A DNA stretch of 64,000 nucleotides from Rathayibacter sp. VKM Ac-2857. Lineage in GTDB: Bacteria; Actinomycetota; Actinomycetes; Actinomycetales; Microbacteriaceae. The notes below the pieces were generated by a model. The model did no database searches, was not told the DNA's origin, and was given only the letters and a program-made list of their open reading frames with translations. Each line of letters opens with the position of its first letter. The stretch's first letter is position 1. Positions 25,907 through 35,329 of this stretch are shown piece after piece. The stretch covers positions 1,067,570 to 1,131,569 of the forward strand of contig NZ_JABMLE010000002.1 of assembly GCF_013205025.1 (NCBI RefSeq), in the 5' to 3' direction. The position numbers and the translations under genes were made by a program.

Positions 25907-27739
25907 TCAGCTCCCGGCCGAGACCGGGAAGTAGAGCGAGAAGGGTTCGTCGACGACCTCGTGCAGAGGCCGGAAGCGGATGGCGGCGGGCTGGCCGAGG
26001 GTGCGGTAGCCGCGGAGCCACTGGGTCCACTGCCGCTCGTTGTCGGGGGCGAGCAGGGCGGGGGCGTCCTCGAGGCGGCCGCGGAGGCTCACCTCGCGGT
26101 CGACGAGGCCGGCCAGCACGACCGGCCCCTCGACGAACGCGACGGTGCCGGGCTCGTCCGGGATCGGCACCGCGCGGATCTCCGTGCCGAAGGCGAGGTC
26201 GACGACGGTGCGGCCGCCGGGGTGCGTCAGCAGGAGCTCGCCGTCGAGGCGCTCGACGTGTGCGCTGTCGCCCGCGACGCCCGGCTCGCCGACGGTCCAC
26301 TCCGGCACCCGGATCCGCACCTCCAGCGCGACCCCCTCCGCCGACTCCACCGAGACCCGGATCCGCGAGGCGGAGGGCCGGTGCGCGTCGCCCGCCTCCC
26401 CCGCGTTCGCATCGGGCCCGACGTAGCCGGCGTTGTCGAGCACCTCGACCCGCACGGCCACCTCGCCCGCCGCGGTCGCCACGCAGACACTCGCGTCGAC
26501 GTGCTGCGCGATCGTCAGCTCGGCGTCGCCACCGCGGTAGAAGACGAGACCGGAGTGGCGGGTGTGCGCCTGCACCAGCGTGCCGTGGCAGCACCAGAAG
26601 TCCTCGGTCGGGCTGCCCCAGTCCTTGCGTGCGCCGCCCTCCAGCGGGAGGAAGTAGGCGACCATCCCGGTCCTCGGGTTCTGCTGGGCGAGCAGGCCGT
26701 TCCAGAGGTTCCGCTCGATGTAGTCGGCGTAGGCGAGGTCGCCGGTCCAGCGCAGCAGCACATCGGCCAGCCGGATCATGTTGTAGACCGTGCAGTGCTC
26801 CTGCGTCTTCTCGCCGCGGCGGGCGGCGAACTCGAACGGCGGCGTCCAGATCTCGCCCGAGGTCTGGCCGCCGGTGCAGAAGGTGCCGCGGAGGACGACC
26901 GCCTGCTCCCAGTAGGCCTCGACGATCCGCCGCCAGCGCTCGTCGCCGGTGACCTCGTGGGCGCGGGCGGCGCCGAGCACCTCGGGGATCGTGGTGTTGG
27001 CGTGCATGTTGGTCAGCACGTCGCGGCCCTCGAGCAGACCCTCGAAGAGCGAGCAGCGGTCGTAGCGCTCGAGCAGCTCGGCGTAGACGGGGTCGCCGGT
27101 GATCGCGAGGAGGTCGGCCCAGACCTCGAGCATGCCGCCGGTCTCGACCTCGAGGATCTCCTGGAACGCGTCGTCGTCGAAGCCGCGGACCCACTCCAGC
27201 AGCGGGGTCGTCGCGTCCCGGGCCATCCGGAGCGCCCGCTCGTCGCCGAGGTCGAGGTGCAGGTCGACCAGGCCCATCAGCAGCTTGTGCATCGCGTACT
27301 GCGGCGCCCAGATCGGGCGACCGGTCGCGAGGCGGTCGAGGTAGCCGCGCGGGATCGCCCAGATCCAGCCGCCGCCGTTCTCCTCCTGGCAGCGCTCGAG
27401 GCCGTCGAGCACGGAGTCGATCCGGACGCGGAGCAGCGGGTCGCCGGTGACCGCGACCTCGCGCGCCGCGGCCGAGAGCCAGTGGCCGAGGAAGTGGCCG
27501 CGCAGCTGCGAGCCGGGCGTCTCCCAGCCCCAGTGCCGGTCGAGACCGCGGGCCTCGCGCGACTCCTGGGACGGGTGCAGGTGCCAGCCCTGGTCGCCGA
27601 TCCCGGCCTCGATGCGGAAGTTCTGCAGCAGCCCCTCGTCGGTCAGCGAGAGCAGGTAGTCGCGGTTGAGCCGCCGCCGGGCGTCGAGCACCCCGCGCTC
27701 CAGGCGGGTCTCGTGCGGGGCCGGGTGGGTCAGCGGCAT
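25907..27739 (-). CDS. GH127-type beta-L-arabinofuranosidase
   Basis: Cytoplasmic glycosidase of 610 residues that probably removes beta-L-arabinofuranose from plant glycoproteins or pectin side chains. The (alpha/alpha)6 catalytic domain contains the zinc-binding set Glu314 and Cys316 (QEHCTVYNMIRL) and Cys383-Cys384 (DFWCCHGT); one Cys is the nucleophile in this family. Glu296 in GGQTSGEIW is the probable acid/base. C-terminal beta-sandwich domains follow. It is the first gene of an operon with the transporter and putative glycosidase. It is divergent from the GH36 gene, with a palindromic operator-like site between them. Confidence 0.88.
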   Translation of the reverse strand: MPLTHPAPHETRLERGVLDARRRLNRDYLLSLTDEGLLQNFRIEAGIGDQGWHLHPSQESREARGLDRHWGWETPGSQLRGHFLGHWLSAAAREVAVTGDPLLRVRIDSVLDGLERCQEENGGGWIWAIPRGYLDRLATGRPIWAPQYAMHKLLMGLVDLHLDLGDERALRMARDATTPLLEWVRGFDDDAFQEILEVETGGMLEVWADLLAITGDPVYAELLERYDRCSLFEGLLEGRDVLTNMHANTTIPEVLGAARAHEVTGDERWRRIVEAYWEQAVVLRGTFCTGGQTSGEIWTPPFEFAARRGEKTQEHCTVYNMIRLADVLLRWTGDLAYADYIERNLWNGLLAQQNPRTGMVAYFLPLEGGARKDWGSPTEDFWCCHGTLVQAHTRHSGLVFYRGGDAELTIAQHVDASVCVATAAGEVAVRVEVLDNAGYVGPDANAGEAGDAHRPSASRIRVSVESAEGVALEVRIRVPEWTVGEPGVAGDSAHVERLDGELLLTHPGGRTVVDLAFGTEIRAVPIPDEPGTVAFVEGPVVLAGLVDREVSLRGRLEDAPALLAPDNERQWTQWLRGYRTLGQPAAIRFRPLHEVVDEPFSLYFPVSAGS

Positions 27740-27805
27740 GGGTGCTCCTCGTCGTCGAGTGGGTGGGGTGTGCGGACCGGCGCCCGGCGGAGGGAGGCGG
27801 TGGTC

Positions 27806-27817
27806 GAGATCGATCTC
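27806..27817. promoter_or_regulatory. palindrome GAGATCGATCTC, candidate operator of the glycan locus
   Basis: Perfect 12-bp palindrome between the divergent GH127 and GH36 genes. It is followed at 27822-27827 by a -10-like TGTACT. The stretch from ATCGATCTC to TCAGA matches the one ahead of the LacI gene at 41208 at about 18 of 23 positions. Confidence 0.6.
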
Positions 27818-27857
27818 TCACTGTACTCAGACCAGGATCGACGGTAGGAATGTCATC

Positions 27858-30044
27858 ATGCAATCCCCGAGAGTGATCCATCTCGTCGCCGATGACGTGT
27901 CCGCCCTCCTCACTCAGTCGGGAGGCGACCTGCCCGTGCTGCTGCACTGGGGTCCGCGGATCGACGCGAGCGACGACGACCTCGCCGGTTTCGCAAGAAC
28001 CCCCGAGAGGACGGGGATGGACGGCGGTTCGGACGTGCCCTACGAGCCCGGGATCCTTCCCGCGCACACCTTCGGCTGGGCCGGCCTGCCCGGTCTCCGG
28101 GTGCACCGCGAGGGCGCCGGCTGGTCGCCGCGGCTCACCGTGGACGCCGTCTCGGTGGACGGCGAGGCCCTCGCGGAGGGCGCCGTCGTGCAGCCCGGGA
28201 GCGCCGCCGTGACGGTCGAGGCGCAGGACGCGCAGGCCGGAATCGGGGTCGTCCTGGAGATCGTTCTCTCGCCCGCCGGCCTCCTCCGGACCCGCGTCTC
28301 CGTCCGCAACGACGGCGCCGGGAGCCTCGAGGTGATCGGCGTCGACCCCGCCCTCCGGATCCCCACCGAGGCCCGCGAGATCCTGGACTTCTCCGGCCGC
28401 TGGGGCACCGAGAAGATCCCGCAGCGCCACCCCGTCGTCACCGGCAGCCACTCGCGCTCCTCGCGGCGCGGCCGCACGGGCCTGGACGCGACGACGGTCG
28501 TCGCGATCGGCACCCCCGGCTTCGACGCGGCCGACGGCCGGGTCTGGCTCTGCCACGTCGGCATCGGCGGCAACCACGAGCACGCCGTCGAGCGCGGCGA
28601 CGGCTGGCTCGCCTTCCGCGGCGGCGAGCTGCTCCTGCCCGGCGAGGTCCGCCTCGCGAGCGGCGAGAGCTACTCCTCCCCCTGGATCTCCGGCAGCTTC
28701 GGCCACGGCCTCGACGCCGCGGCGGCCCGCTTCCACGCCCACCTCCGCGGGCGCTCCCGCTCCTCGCTCCGCCCGCGCCCGGTCACCCTCAACGTCTGGG
28801 AGGCGGTCTACTTCGAGCAGGACTTCGCGACCCTCGCCGAGCTCGCCGACCGCGCCGCCGCCCTCGGGGTCGAGCGCTACGTGCTCGACGACGGCTGGTT
28901 CCTCGGCCGCAGCGACGACCGCGCGGGCCTCGGCGACTGGACGCCCGACCCCGTCTCCTGGCCGGACGGCCTCCTCCCCCTGGCCGAGCACGTCCGCGGC
29001 CGGGGCATGGAGTTCGGCCTCTGGGTCGAGCCCGAGATGATCAACGAGGACTCCGACCTCGCCCGCGCGCACCCCGACTGGATCCTGCGCGCCCGGGAGG
29101 AGCTGCCGCCGCAGTTCCGCTTCCAGCAGGTACTCGACCTGACCAATCCGGACGCGTTCGCGCACCTCCTCGGCGTGCTCGACGGGCTGGTCGCCGACCT
29201 CGGCGTCGCGTACCTGAAGTGGGACCACAACCGCGATCTGATCGACGCCGGGCACCCCGCCACCGGCACAGCCGCCGTGCACGAGCAGACGCTCGCGCTC
29301 TACCGGCTGATCGACGAGCTGCGCGAGCGGCACCCGGAGCTCGAGATCGAGAGCTGCGCCTCCGGCGGCGGCCGCGTCGACCTCGGGATCCTCGAGCGCA
29401 CCGACCGCGTGCACACCTCCGACAACCAGGACCCGCTGGACCGCTCCAGGATGCTGCGCTGGACCGGGCTGCTCGTGCCGCCGGAGATGCTCGGCTCGCA
29501 CGTCGCCTCGCCGGTCAACTCCGTCACCGGCCGCACCAGCGACCTGCACACCCGCTGCGCGATCGCCTTCCTCGGCCACTTCGGCATCGAGTGGGACCTC
29601 CGCGAGCTGGACGCCGAGGAGGAACCGGTGCTGGCCGGCTGGATCGCGGCGTACCGCGAGCACCGCGGGCTCATCGCCACCGGGCGGGTCGTCGGCAGTG
29701 GCGACTCCGACCCCGACGCACCGTCGCTGCGCGGTGTCGTCGCGACCGACGGCTCCGAGGCGCTCTACACCTTGGTCACGCCGTCACTGACGGCGGACTC
29801 GCGCCGCCGCGTCCGCCTCCCGGGCCTGGACCCGCGGGCCCGCTACCGCGTCGAGGCCGCGCGCCCCGGCTCGCTCGGCCCGCCCTGGCAGAGCCCGCGC
29901 TGGCTGGAGGCGACCGTGCCGCTCGACTCCGACGCCCCGGCCCCCGCCTACTCGGGGAGCCTGCTGGGCGAGGCGGGCCTGGACCTGCCGACCTTCCACG
30001 CCGACCGCGCGATCGTCCTGCGGCTCGTCCGCGTCGACGCGTGA
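27858..30044 (+). CDS. GH36-family alpha-galactosidase
   Basis: Cytoplasmic retaining alpha-galactosidase of 728 residues. An N-terminal beta-supersandwich is followed by the TIM barrel, with YVLDDGWFLG near residue 341. Asp456 in YLKWDHNRD is the nucleophile, and Asp522 in VHTSDNQDP, following ESCASGGGRVD, is the acid/base. The ATG at 27858 agrees with the family N-terminus; an ATG at 27850 is out of frame. It is the first gene of a plus-strand operon with GH51 and GH27, and probably acts on alpha-galactosyl side chains. Confidence 0.93.
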   Translation: MQSPRVIHLVADDVSALLTQSGGDLPVLLHWGPRIDASDDDLAGFARTPERTGMDGGSDVPYEPGILPAHTFGWAGLPGLRVHREGAGWSPRLTVDAVSVDGEALAEGAVVQPGSAAVTVEAQDAQAGIGVVLEIVLSPAGLLRTRVSVRNDGAGSLEVIGVDPALRIPTEAREILDFSGRWGTEKIPQRHPVVTGSHSRSSRRGRTGLDATTVVAIGTPGFDAADGRVWLCHVGIGGNHEHAVERGDGWLAFRGGELLLPGEVRLASGESYSSPWISGSFGHGLDAAAARFHAHLRGRSRSSLRPRPVTLNVWEAVYFEQDFATLAELADRAAALGVERYVLDDGWFLGRSDDRAGLGDWTPDPVSWPDGLLPLAEHVRGRGMEFGLWVEPEMINEDSDLARAHPDWILRAREELPPQFRFQQVLDLTNPDAFAHLLGVLDGLVADLGVAYLKWDHNRDLIDAGHPATGTAAVHEQTLALYRLIDELRERHPELEIESCASGGGRVDLGILERTDRVHTSDNQDPLDRSRMLRWTGLLVPPEMLGSHVASPVNSVTGRTSDLHTRCAIAFLGHFGIEWDLRELDAEEEPVLAGWIAAYREHRGLIATGRVVGSGDSDPDAPSLRGVVATDGSEALYTLVTPSLTADSRRRVRLPGLDPRARYRVEAARPGSLGPPWQSPRWLEATVPLDSDAPAPAYSGSLLGEAGLDLPTFHADRAIVLRLVRVDA

Positions 30045-30111
30045 GCACCGCCACGTGAGCGCCGCCGCCCCGACCACTGCCGACTCGCCCGCCACCACCC
30101 TGGAGCACCCC

Positions 30112-31680
30112 GTGAACACCACCGTCACCGTCGACCTCGACCGGCCCGGCGCCACCATCAGCAAGCACGTCTACGGCCACTTCGCCGAGCACCTCGGCCG
30201 CTGCATCTACGACGGCTTCTGGGTCGGCGAGGACTCGCCCGTCCCGAACGCCGGCGGGATCCGCCTGGACGTCGTCGAGGCCCTGCGCGCCCTCGACATC
30301 CCCAACCTCCGCTGGCCCGGCGGCTGCTTCGCCGACCGCTACCACTGGACCAACGGCATCGGCCCGCGCGAGGAGCGCCCCGGCCTGATCAACACCCAGT
30401 GGGGCGGGGTCGCCGAGGACAACTCCTTCGGCACCCACGAGTTCATGGCGCTCTGCGAGCTGCTCGGCGCCGACGCCTACATCTCCGGCAACATCGGCTC
30501 CGGCACCGTGCAGGAGATGGCGGACTGGGTCGAGTACCTCACCGGCTCCGGGAAGTCGCCGATGGCGGACCTCCGCCGCTCGCACGGCCGCGAGGAGCCG
30601 TGGACCGTCCGCTACTGGGGCCTGGGCAACGAGACCTGGGGCTGCGGCGGCAACATGCGCGCCGGCGCCTACGCCGACCTCGCCCGCCAGTTCGGCACCT
30701 TCGTGCAGAGCGGCAACGACGTGCCGCTGCACCGCATCGCGGCCGGCGCCGACGGCGCGGACACGCACTGGACGCAGACCCTGATGGAGGTGATCCCCGA
30801 GATCGAGGGGCACCCCTTCTCCTCCGTGCCGTGGGAGTCGGTCTCGGTGCACTACTACACGATCGGCGGCAGCTGGCACGCGAAGGGCAGCGCCACCGAC
30901 TTCGACGCGGACACCTACTGGAGCACCATCGTCGCCGCGCAGGGCATCGAGGAGCTGCTGCGCTCGCACGCCGCCGTGATGGACGTGCACGACCCCGAGA
31001 AGAAGTACGGGATGGTGCTCGACGAGTGGGGCACCTGGTGGGACGTGGAGCCGGGCACGCACCCGGGCTTCCTCTTCCAGCAGAACACCATCCGCGACGC
31101 GATGGTCGCCGGGATCCACTTCGACGTCTTCCACGCCTTCGCCGACCGGCTCTCGATGGCGAACATCGCGCAGACCGTCAACGTGCTGCAGGCGATGCTG
31201 CTGACCGACCCCGACGGCGGCGAGATGGTGCGCACCCCCACGTACCACGTGTTCGAGATGAACAAGGGGCACCAGGACGCGACGGTGCTGCCGACCACGG
31301 TCGCCGGGCCGACCCACGCGGTCGACGGGCGCGAGATCGCGCTGGCCTCCGCCTCCGCCTCGGTGAAGGACGGGCGCGTGCTGGTCTCGATGACCAACGT
31401 CGACCTGGACGAGCCGCTGGAGATCGAGCTGTCCTTCCGCGGCGGTGCCGTGACCGGAGCGACGGGGCGGCTCCTCACCGCCGACTCGCCCCAGGCGCAC
31501 AACCGGCCGGGCGACGCCGACGCGGTCAGCCCGATCGCGCTCGAGGGGCTGGAGACCACGGCGACGGGGCTGCGGGTGACGCTGCCGCCGCACTCCTTCG
31601 CGACGGTGTCGCTGGAGCTGGCCGGGGAGGCGGCGGGCTCGCTCGTGGCAGGGTCGGACGTGGCAGGGTCGAAGGCATGA
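30112..31680 (+). CDS. GH51-family alpha-L-arabinofuranosidase
   Basis: Cytoplasmic enzyme of 522 residues releasing alpha-L-arabinofuranose. Family N-terminal motif KHVYGHFAEHLGRCIYDG is followed by LRWPGGCFADRYHW. The acid/base is Glu174 in GLGNETWGCGG and the nucleophile Glu305 in VLDEWGTWWD. The GTG at 30112 is preferred because GGAG lies 7 nt upstream and because conserved sequence starts almost at once; an earlier GTG at 30055 would add 19 residues without a ribosome site. It ends in an ATGA overlap with the GH27 gene. Confidence 0.92.
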   Translation: MNTTVTVDLDRPGATISKHVYGHFAEHLGRCIYDGFWVGEDSPVPNAGGIRLDVVEALRALDIPNLRWPGGCFADRYHWTNGIGPREERPGLINTQWGGVAEDNSFGTHEFMALCELLGADAYISGNIGSGTVQEMADWVEYLTGSGKSPMADLRRSHGREEPWTVRYWGLGNETWGCGGNMRAGAYADLARQFGTFVQSGNDVPLHRIAAGADGADTHWTQTLMEVIPEIEGHPFSSVPWESVSVHYYTIGGSWHAKGSATDFDADTYWSTIVAAQGIEELLRSHAAVMDVHDPEKKYGMVLDEWGTWWDVEPGTHPGFLFQQNTIRDAMVAGIHFDVFHAFADRLSMANIAQTVNVLQAMLLTDPDGGEMVRTPTYHVFEMNKGHQDATVLPTTVAGPTHAVDGREIALASASASVKDGRVLVSMTNVDLDEPLEIELSFRGGAVTGATGRLLTADSPQAHNRPGDADAVSPIALEGLETTATGLRVTLPPHSFATVSLELAGEAAGSLVAGSDVAGSKA

Positions 31681-32935
31681 TCGCCGCACGCACCGAGGCC
31701 GCCCGCCGCCCGCCGATGGGCTGGAACAGCTGGGACTGCTTCGGCTCCTCCGTCACCGAGGACGAGGTGCTCGCCAACGCCGAGTACCTCGCCGAGCACC
31801 TGCTGCCGCACGGCTGGGACACGGTCGTCGTCGACATCCAGTGGTACGAGCCGGACCCCGGCACGAGCGACTACCAGGAGGTGTCGGAGCCGGTCCTTGA
31901 CGACTGGGGTCGGCCGCAGCCCGCGGTGGGGCGCTTCCCCTCCGCTGCGACCGGAGGCTTCACCGCGCTGGCCGCGCGCGTGCACGCCCTCGGGCTGCGC
32001 TTCGGCGTGCACCTGATGCGCGGCGTGCCCCGCCGGGCGGCCGAGCTCGGGCTGCCGGTGCTCGGCTCCGACGCGACCTGCGCCGACATCGCCGACCGCG
32101 GCAACGTCTGCCCCTGGAACCCGGACAACTACGGCGTCGACATGACGGTGCCGGGCGCGCAGCAGTACTACGACTCGGTGATGGCGCAGCTGGCCTCGTG
32201 GGGCGTCGACTTCGTCAAGCTCGACGACGTCCTCTACCCGCCGATCCAGGCCGACGAGATCGCCGCGCTCTCCCGCGCGATCGACGCGACCGGCCGGCCG
32301 ATGGTGCTGAGCCTCTCGCCGGGCAAGCAGCTCTCGCTGGAGAACCTGGACCTGCTGCGCGACACCGCGCAGATGTGGCGGATCTCGGACGACTTCTGGG
32401 ACGACTGGGGGCACCTGCAGGAGCAGTTCCAGCGCGCCGCGCGCTGGGCGCCGCACCAGCGCCCCGGTGCCTGGGCCGACGCCGACATGCTGCCGCTCGG
32501 CCGGATCGGAGTGCGGGCGCACGTGGGCGAGGACCGCCTCTCGCGGTTCACCCCCGCCGAGCAGCGCACGCTGGTGACGCTCTGGTGCCTGCTGCGGTCG
32601 CCGCTGATGATGGGCGGGCACCTGCCGGACACCCCGCCCGAGACGCTCGCGCTGCTGAGGACGACGACGTCCTCGCACTGCTGTCCAGCGAGGGCAGCCG
32701 CGAGATCGTCCGCGACGGCGACCTCGTCGTCTGGAGCGCCTGGCAGGGCGACGTGCAGTGGCGCGGCGTCTTCTGGCTCGGCGACGCCCCGCGCGAGTAC
32801 TCCGCGCACCTCGCCGACCTCGGCTGCACCGGCACCCCCGTCGACGTCTGGACGGGCGAGCCCCTCCCCGTCGCCGACGGCGCCGTCGCCCTGACCCTCG
32901 AGCCCCACGGCGCCCACCTGCTCCGCTTCGCCTGA
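31677..32935 (+). pseudogene. GH27-type alpha-galactosidase, frameshifted near the C-terminal domain
   Basis: The frame from ATG 31677 gives a full GH27 barrel: MGWNSWDCFG, nucleophile Asp183 in VKLDDVLY and acid/base Asp238 in WRISDDFWDDW. After PETLALLR (about 32660) the frame turns to nonsense, while the next frame continues with DDVLALLSSEGSRE and the family's beta-sandwich to FWLGDA and HLLRF. A single missing base in what should be an Asn codon explains it. The catalytic domain remains intact, but the sandwich would be replaced by a low-complexity tail. True mutation or sequencing error cannot be told apart here. Confidence 0.82.
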
Positions 32936-32992
32936 CCCGCCGGCCCGCCCGCCCACTCCTCGTTCTCGGGAGAAGCGGGGCGCGGCGCTGCC

Positions 32993-33157
32993 CATGCTGA
33001 TCGAGTAGCGACCGCAGGGCGCGTATCGAGATCCACCGTCACCGAGACGCCGGGTCTCGATACGCCGCTCCGCGGCTACTCGACCAGCAACAAGGGAGCC
33101 GCTGCGCGGCTGCTCGGCCGGCGTGAGGGGCCGCTCCGCGGCTGTTCCATCAGCAGG
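32993..33157. repeat. palindromic intergenic repeat element with degenerate satellites
   Basis: A left half (ATGCTGATCGAGTAGC, then GCGTATCGAGATCC) and an inverted right half (GGTCTCGATACGCC, then GGCTACTCGACCAGCA) face each other, followed by two degraded right-half copies to 33157. The element lies in the gap after the GH27 gene. Confidence 0.85.
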
Positions 33158-33286
33158 AGCAGGGCGCCGCTGCGCGGCTCCACGACCTCCATGGCAGCTC
33201 GCGCGCACTCCCCGATGATTCGACCAGCACCCGAAGGGCACGGATCGAGTGCGACCTCACGCCGGAAAGTCCTCGCTCAACCACGG

Positions 33287-33358
33287 TGTGAGGATTTCCA
33301 CACAGAGCCCGACTGTGCACTTTTCCTCACAGAAGCGTATTGTGAGGAAATACCCACA
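33287..33358 (+). promoter_or_regulatory. three 18-bp operator-like sites spaced 27 bp apart
   Basis: TGTGAGGATTTCCACACA (33287-33304), TGTGCACTTTTCCTCACA (33314-33331, inverted) and TGTGAGGAAATACCCACA (33341-33358) share TGTGAGGA-N6-CACA when read on one strand. Their starts are exactly 27 bp apart. They lie 45-116 bp before the HipB-like gene and probably mediate its autoregulation. Confidence 0.7.
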
Positions 33359-33402
33359 GCTGAAGTGCGACACGACTCGCACTCGAGACCTCAGGAGGAG
33401 CC

Positions 33403-33669
33403 GTGCCGACCATCAAGGCTCGCAAGGCGAGCGATCTCGCCTCGATCGTCCGCGCTGTTCGCGAGGAGTCCGGCCTGAGCCAGACCGAGCTCGCAGAGCG
33501 AATCGGCCTGTCGCGCGAATACGTCGTGAACCTGGAGACCGGGCAGCCGACGCTCTACGCGCGAAGACTGTTCCGCATCATGCACGAGCTCGGTATCGCC
33601 GTCTCCCTCGAGTACCGAGACTCCGCTCGTGATGACGACGGCGTCACCGCTTCGAACAAGCACAAGTGA
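33403..33669 (+). CDS. HipB-like XRE-family DNA-binding protein without a toxin partner
   Basis: An 88-residue helix-turn-helix protein. The XRE domain spans about residues 12-65 (EESGLSQTELAERIGLSREY, then VVNLETGQPTLYARRLFRIM), and the tail VSLEYRD resembles HipB antitoxins. The GTG start follows a strong AGGAGGAG site. No hipA or other toxin gene is adjacent: downstream is only repeat DNA. It may be a solitary regulator, an antitoxin relic, or a partner of a distant gene. Three operator-like copies upstream suggest strong self-repression. Confidence 0.82.
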   Translation: MPTIKARKASDLASIVRAVREESGLSQTELAERIGLSREYVVNLETGQPTLYARRLFRIMHELGIAVSLEYRDSARDDDGVTASNKHK

Positions 33670-33707
33670 TCTTGGCGAGGATCGACGTCGGGCGACTTCG
33701 AACACGT

Positions 33708-34065
33708 GGGTCTCGATACGCCGCTCCGCGGCTACTCGACCAGCAAAGAGGGGCACCGCTCCGCACCTCCTCGAACGCAACCGACCAGCGCCGGCGCATC
33801 AGGCTGATCGAGTAGCGCCCGCAGGGCGCGTATCGAGATCCGGCGTCACCGGGAGGGTGGGTCTCGATACGCCGCTCCGCGGCTACTCGACCAGCATGGG
33901 GGGCCGCTCCGCGACTACTCGACCAGCATGCGGGTCCGCTCCGCGGCTACTCGACCAGCGAAAAGGGAGCCGTTGTGCGGATAGTCGACCAGCATGCGGG
34001 AGCCGCTGCGCGGCTGCTCGGCCGGCATGCGGGGCCGCTGCGCGGCCGCTCGACCGGCGTGCTGC
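33708..34065. repeat. cluster of palindromic repeat elements with tandem right-half copies
   Basis: Contains a right half at 33708, a left/right inverted pair at about 33801-33897, and then at least four further right-half-like units of about 30-35 bp (CCGCTCCGCG, CTACTCGACCAGCATG), increasingly degenerate to 34065. It fills most of the 460-bp gap between the HipB-like and aldo/keto reductase genes. Confidence 0.85.
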
Positions 34066-34078
34066 CGCGAGTGCGCAG

Positions 34079-34112
34079 AAGTTGCGGTAGTCGAGCGCGA
34101 CTACCGCAACTT
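34079..34112. repeat. 15-bp perfect hairpin, family seen twice in the window
   Basis: AAGTTGCGGTAGTCG (34079-34093), loop AGCG, then the exact complement (34098-34112). It lies 18 bp beyond the stop of the minus-strand aldo/keto reductase gene, so it may terminate it. The same stem recurs at 61384-61417. Confidence 0.75.
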
Positions 34113-34130
34113 TCGCGTTCTGGGGGCGGG

Positions 34131-34952
34131 TCAGGACTCCGTGTCGGTGAGGGCGTCGAGGCGGGCGACGTCGTCGGCGGAGAGGTCGAAGTCGACCTGG
34201 GCGTTCTCGCGGATGCGCGAGGGGGTCGTCGACTTCGGCAGCGGCAGCACGTCCTTCTCGAGGAGGTAGCGGATGCAGAGCTGCGCCACGGAGACGCCGT
34301 TCGCCTTCGCGATGTCGGCGAGGTCGGAGTTCTCCAGCAGGCCGCCGGTCGCCAGCGGCGAGTAGCCCTCGACGAGGATGCCGTTGGTGCGGCAGTAGTC
34401 GGTCGTCTCGTCCTGGGTGTTGCCGACGAACCAGCGGATCTGGTTCGCGTGCGGCTTCACGTCGGTCGCCGCGATCAGCGACTCCAGGTCGTCGACCGAG
34501 AAGTTGGAGACGCCGATGGCGCGGGCGCGGCCGGAGTCGTAGATCTCCTCCATCGCCTTCCAGGCCGCGATGTTGCCGTCGCGGTGGTCCGAGCCCATGT
34601 CCGACCACGGCCACGGCGCGTGGATCAGGTACAGGTCGACGTGCTCGAGCTCGAGCGCCGCCATCGTCGTCTCGAAGCTGTCCTTCGCACCGGCGTGGTC
34701 CTTGACCTCGGCGGGCAGCTTCGTGGTGATGAAGACCTCGTCACGCGGGATCCCGCTGTCTCGCAGGGCCCGGCCGACGCTCGCCTCGTTGCCGTAGCCG
34801 CGGGCGGTGTCGATGTGGCGGTAGCCGGCCTCGAGCGCTGTGGTCACCGCGTCGTAGGCGTCGGCGCCGTCCTCGATCTGCCAGGTGCCGAAGCCGATCT
34901 TCGGGATCTCGACCCCGTTGGACAGGGTGAAGGTGTCGGTCAGTGCAGGCAT
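34131..34952 (-). CDS. aldo/keto reductase
   Basis: NADPH-dependent carbonyl reductase of 273 residues, cytoplasmic. Family motifs are GFGTWQI, HIDTARGYGNEASVG (Asp and Tyr of the catalytic tetrad), ITTKLP (Lys), LYLIHAPWP (His), IGVSNF and a C-terminal LPKSTTPSRIREN cofactor site, matching 2,5-diketo-gluconate-reductase-like members. ATG 34952 is supported by GAGGAGAG. It stands alone between two repeat clusters. A role in sugar or aldehyde reduction is generic. Confidence 0.92.
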   Translation of the reverse strand: MPALTDTFTLSNGVEIPKIGFGTWQIEDGADAYDAVTTALEAGYRHIDTARGYGNEASVGRALRDSGIPRDEVFITTKLPAEVKDHAGAKDSFETTMAALELEHVDLYLIHAPWPWSDMGSDHRDGNIAAWKAMEEIYDSGRARAIGVSNFSVDDLESLIAATDVKPHANQIRWFVGNTQDETTDYCRTNGILVEGYSPLATGGLLENSDLADIAKANGVSVAQLCIRYLLEKDVLPLPKSTTPSRIRENAQVDFDLSADDVARLDALTDTES

Positions 34953-35060
34953 GTCTCTCCTCGAGAAGTCCGGCCCCGCGCGCGTCCTCGCGCCGGGGGT
35001 GCTGCTGTTCACGGTAGGCGCGCGGGGCGCGGCGCGCAGGCCCCTTGCGGACCCGCCTCC

Positions 35061-35315
35061 TGCTGATCGAGTAGCGCTCGACGGGCGCGTATCGAGATCC
35101 GCCGTCGCCGGGGACGTGGGTCTCGATACGCCGCTGCGCGGCTACTCGACCAGCATGAAGGACAGGAAGGAGGCGCCGCTCCGCCCCATGCTGATCGAGT
35201 AGCCCGCGGAGCGGGCGTATCGAGATCCACCGGCGTCAGAAGGCGAGTCTGCAGGCCCGTCCTACTGGGGACGGTGGGTCTCGATACGCCGCTGCGCGGC
35301 TACTCGACCAGCATG
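35061..35315. repeat. two complete palindromic repeat pairs
   Basis: Left/right pairs at about 35061-35155 and 35188-35315, each with GATCGAGTAGC and GCGTATCGAGATCC facing GGTCTCGATACGCC and GGCTACTCGACCAGCATG. The spacer between halves is about 15 bp in the first and about 45 bp in the second. They occupy the gap between the convergent 3' end of the GH3 gene and the aldo/keto reductase promoter. Confidence 0.88.
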
Positions 35316-35329
35316 GTGGGGGGGGCGGG

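Noticed and set aside
24535..27847. Very long plus-strand open frames opposite the Bcr/CflA and GH127 genes
   Set aside because: The minus-strand products have complete family motifs, while the plus-strand translations are low-complexity Arg/Gly/Asp shadows.
25866..29663. 1265-codon minus-strand frame across GH127 and GH36
   Set aside because: It overlaps two genes with intact catalytic motifs in other frames; the length is a GC artefact.
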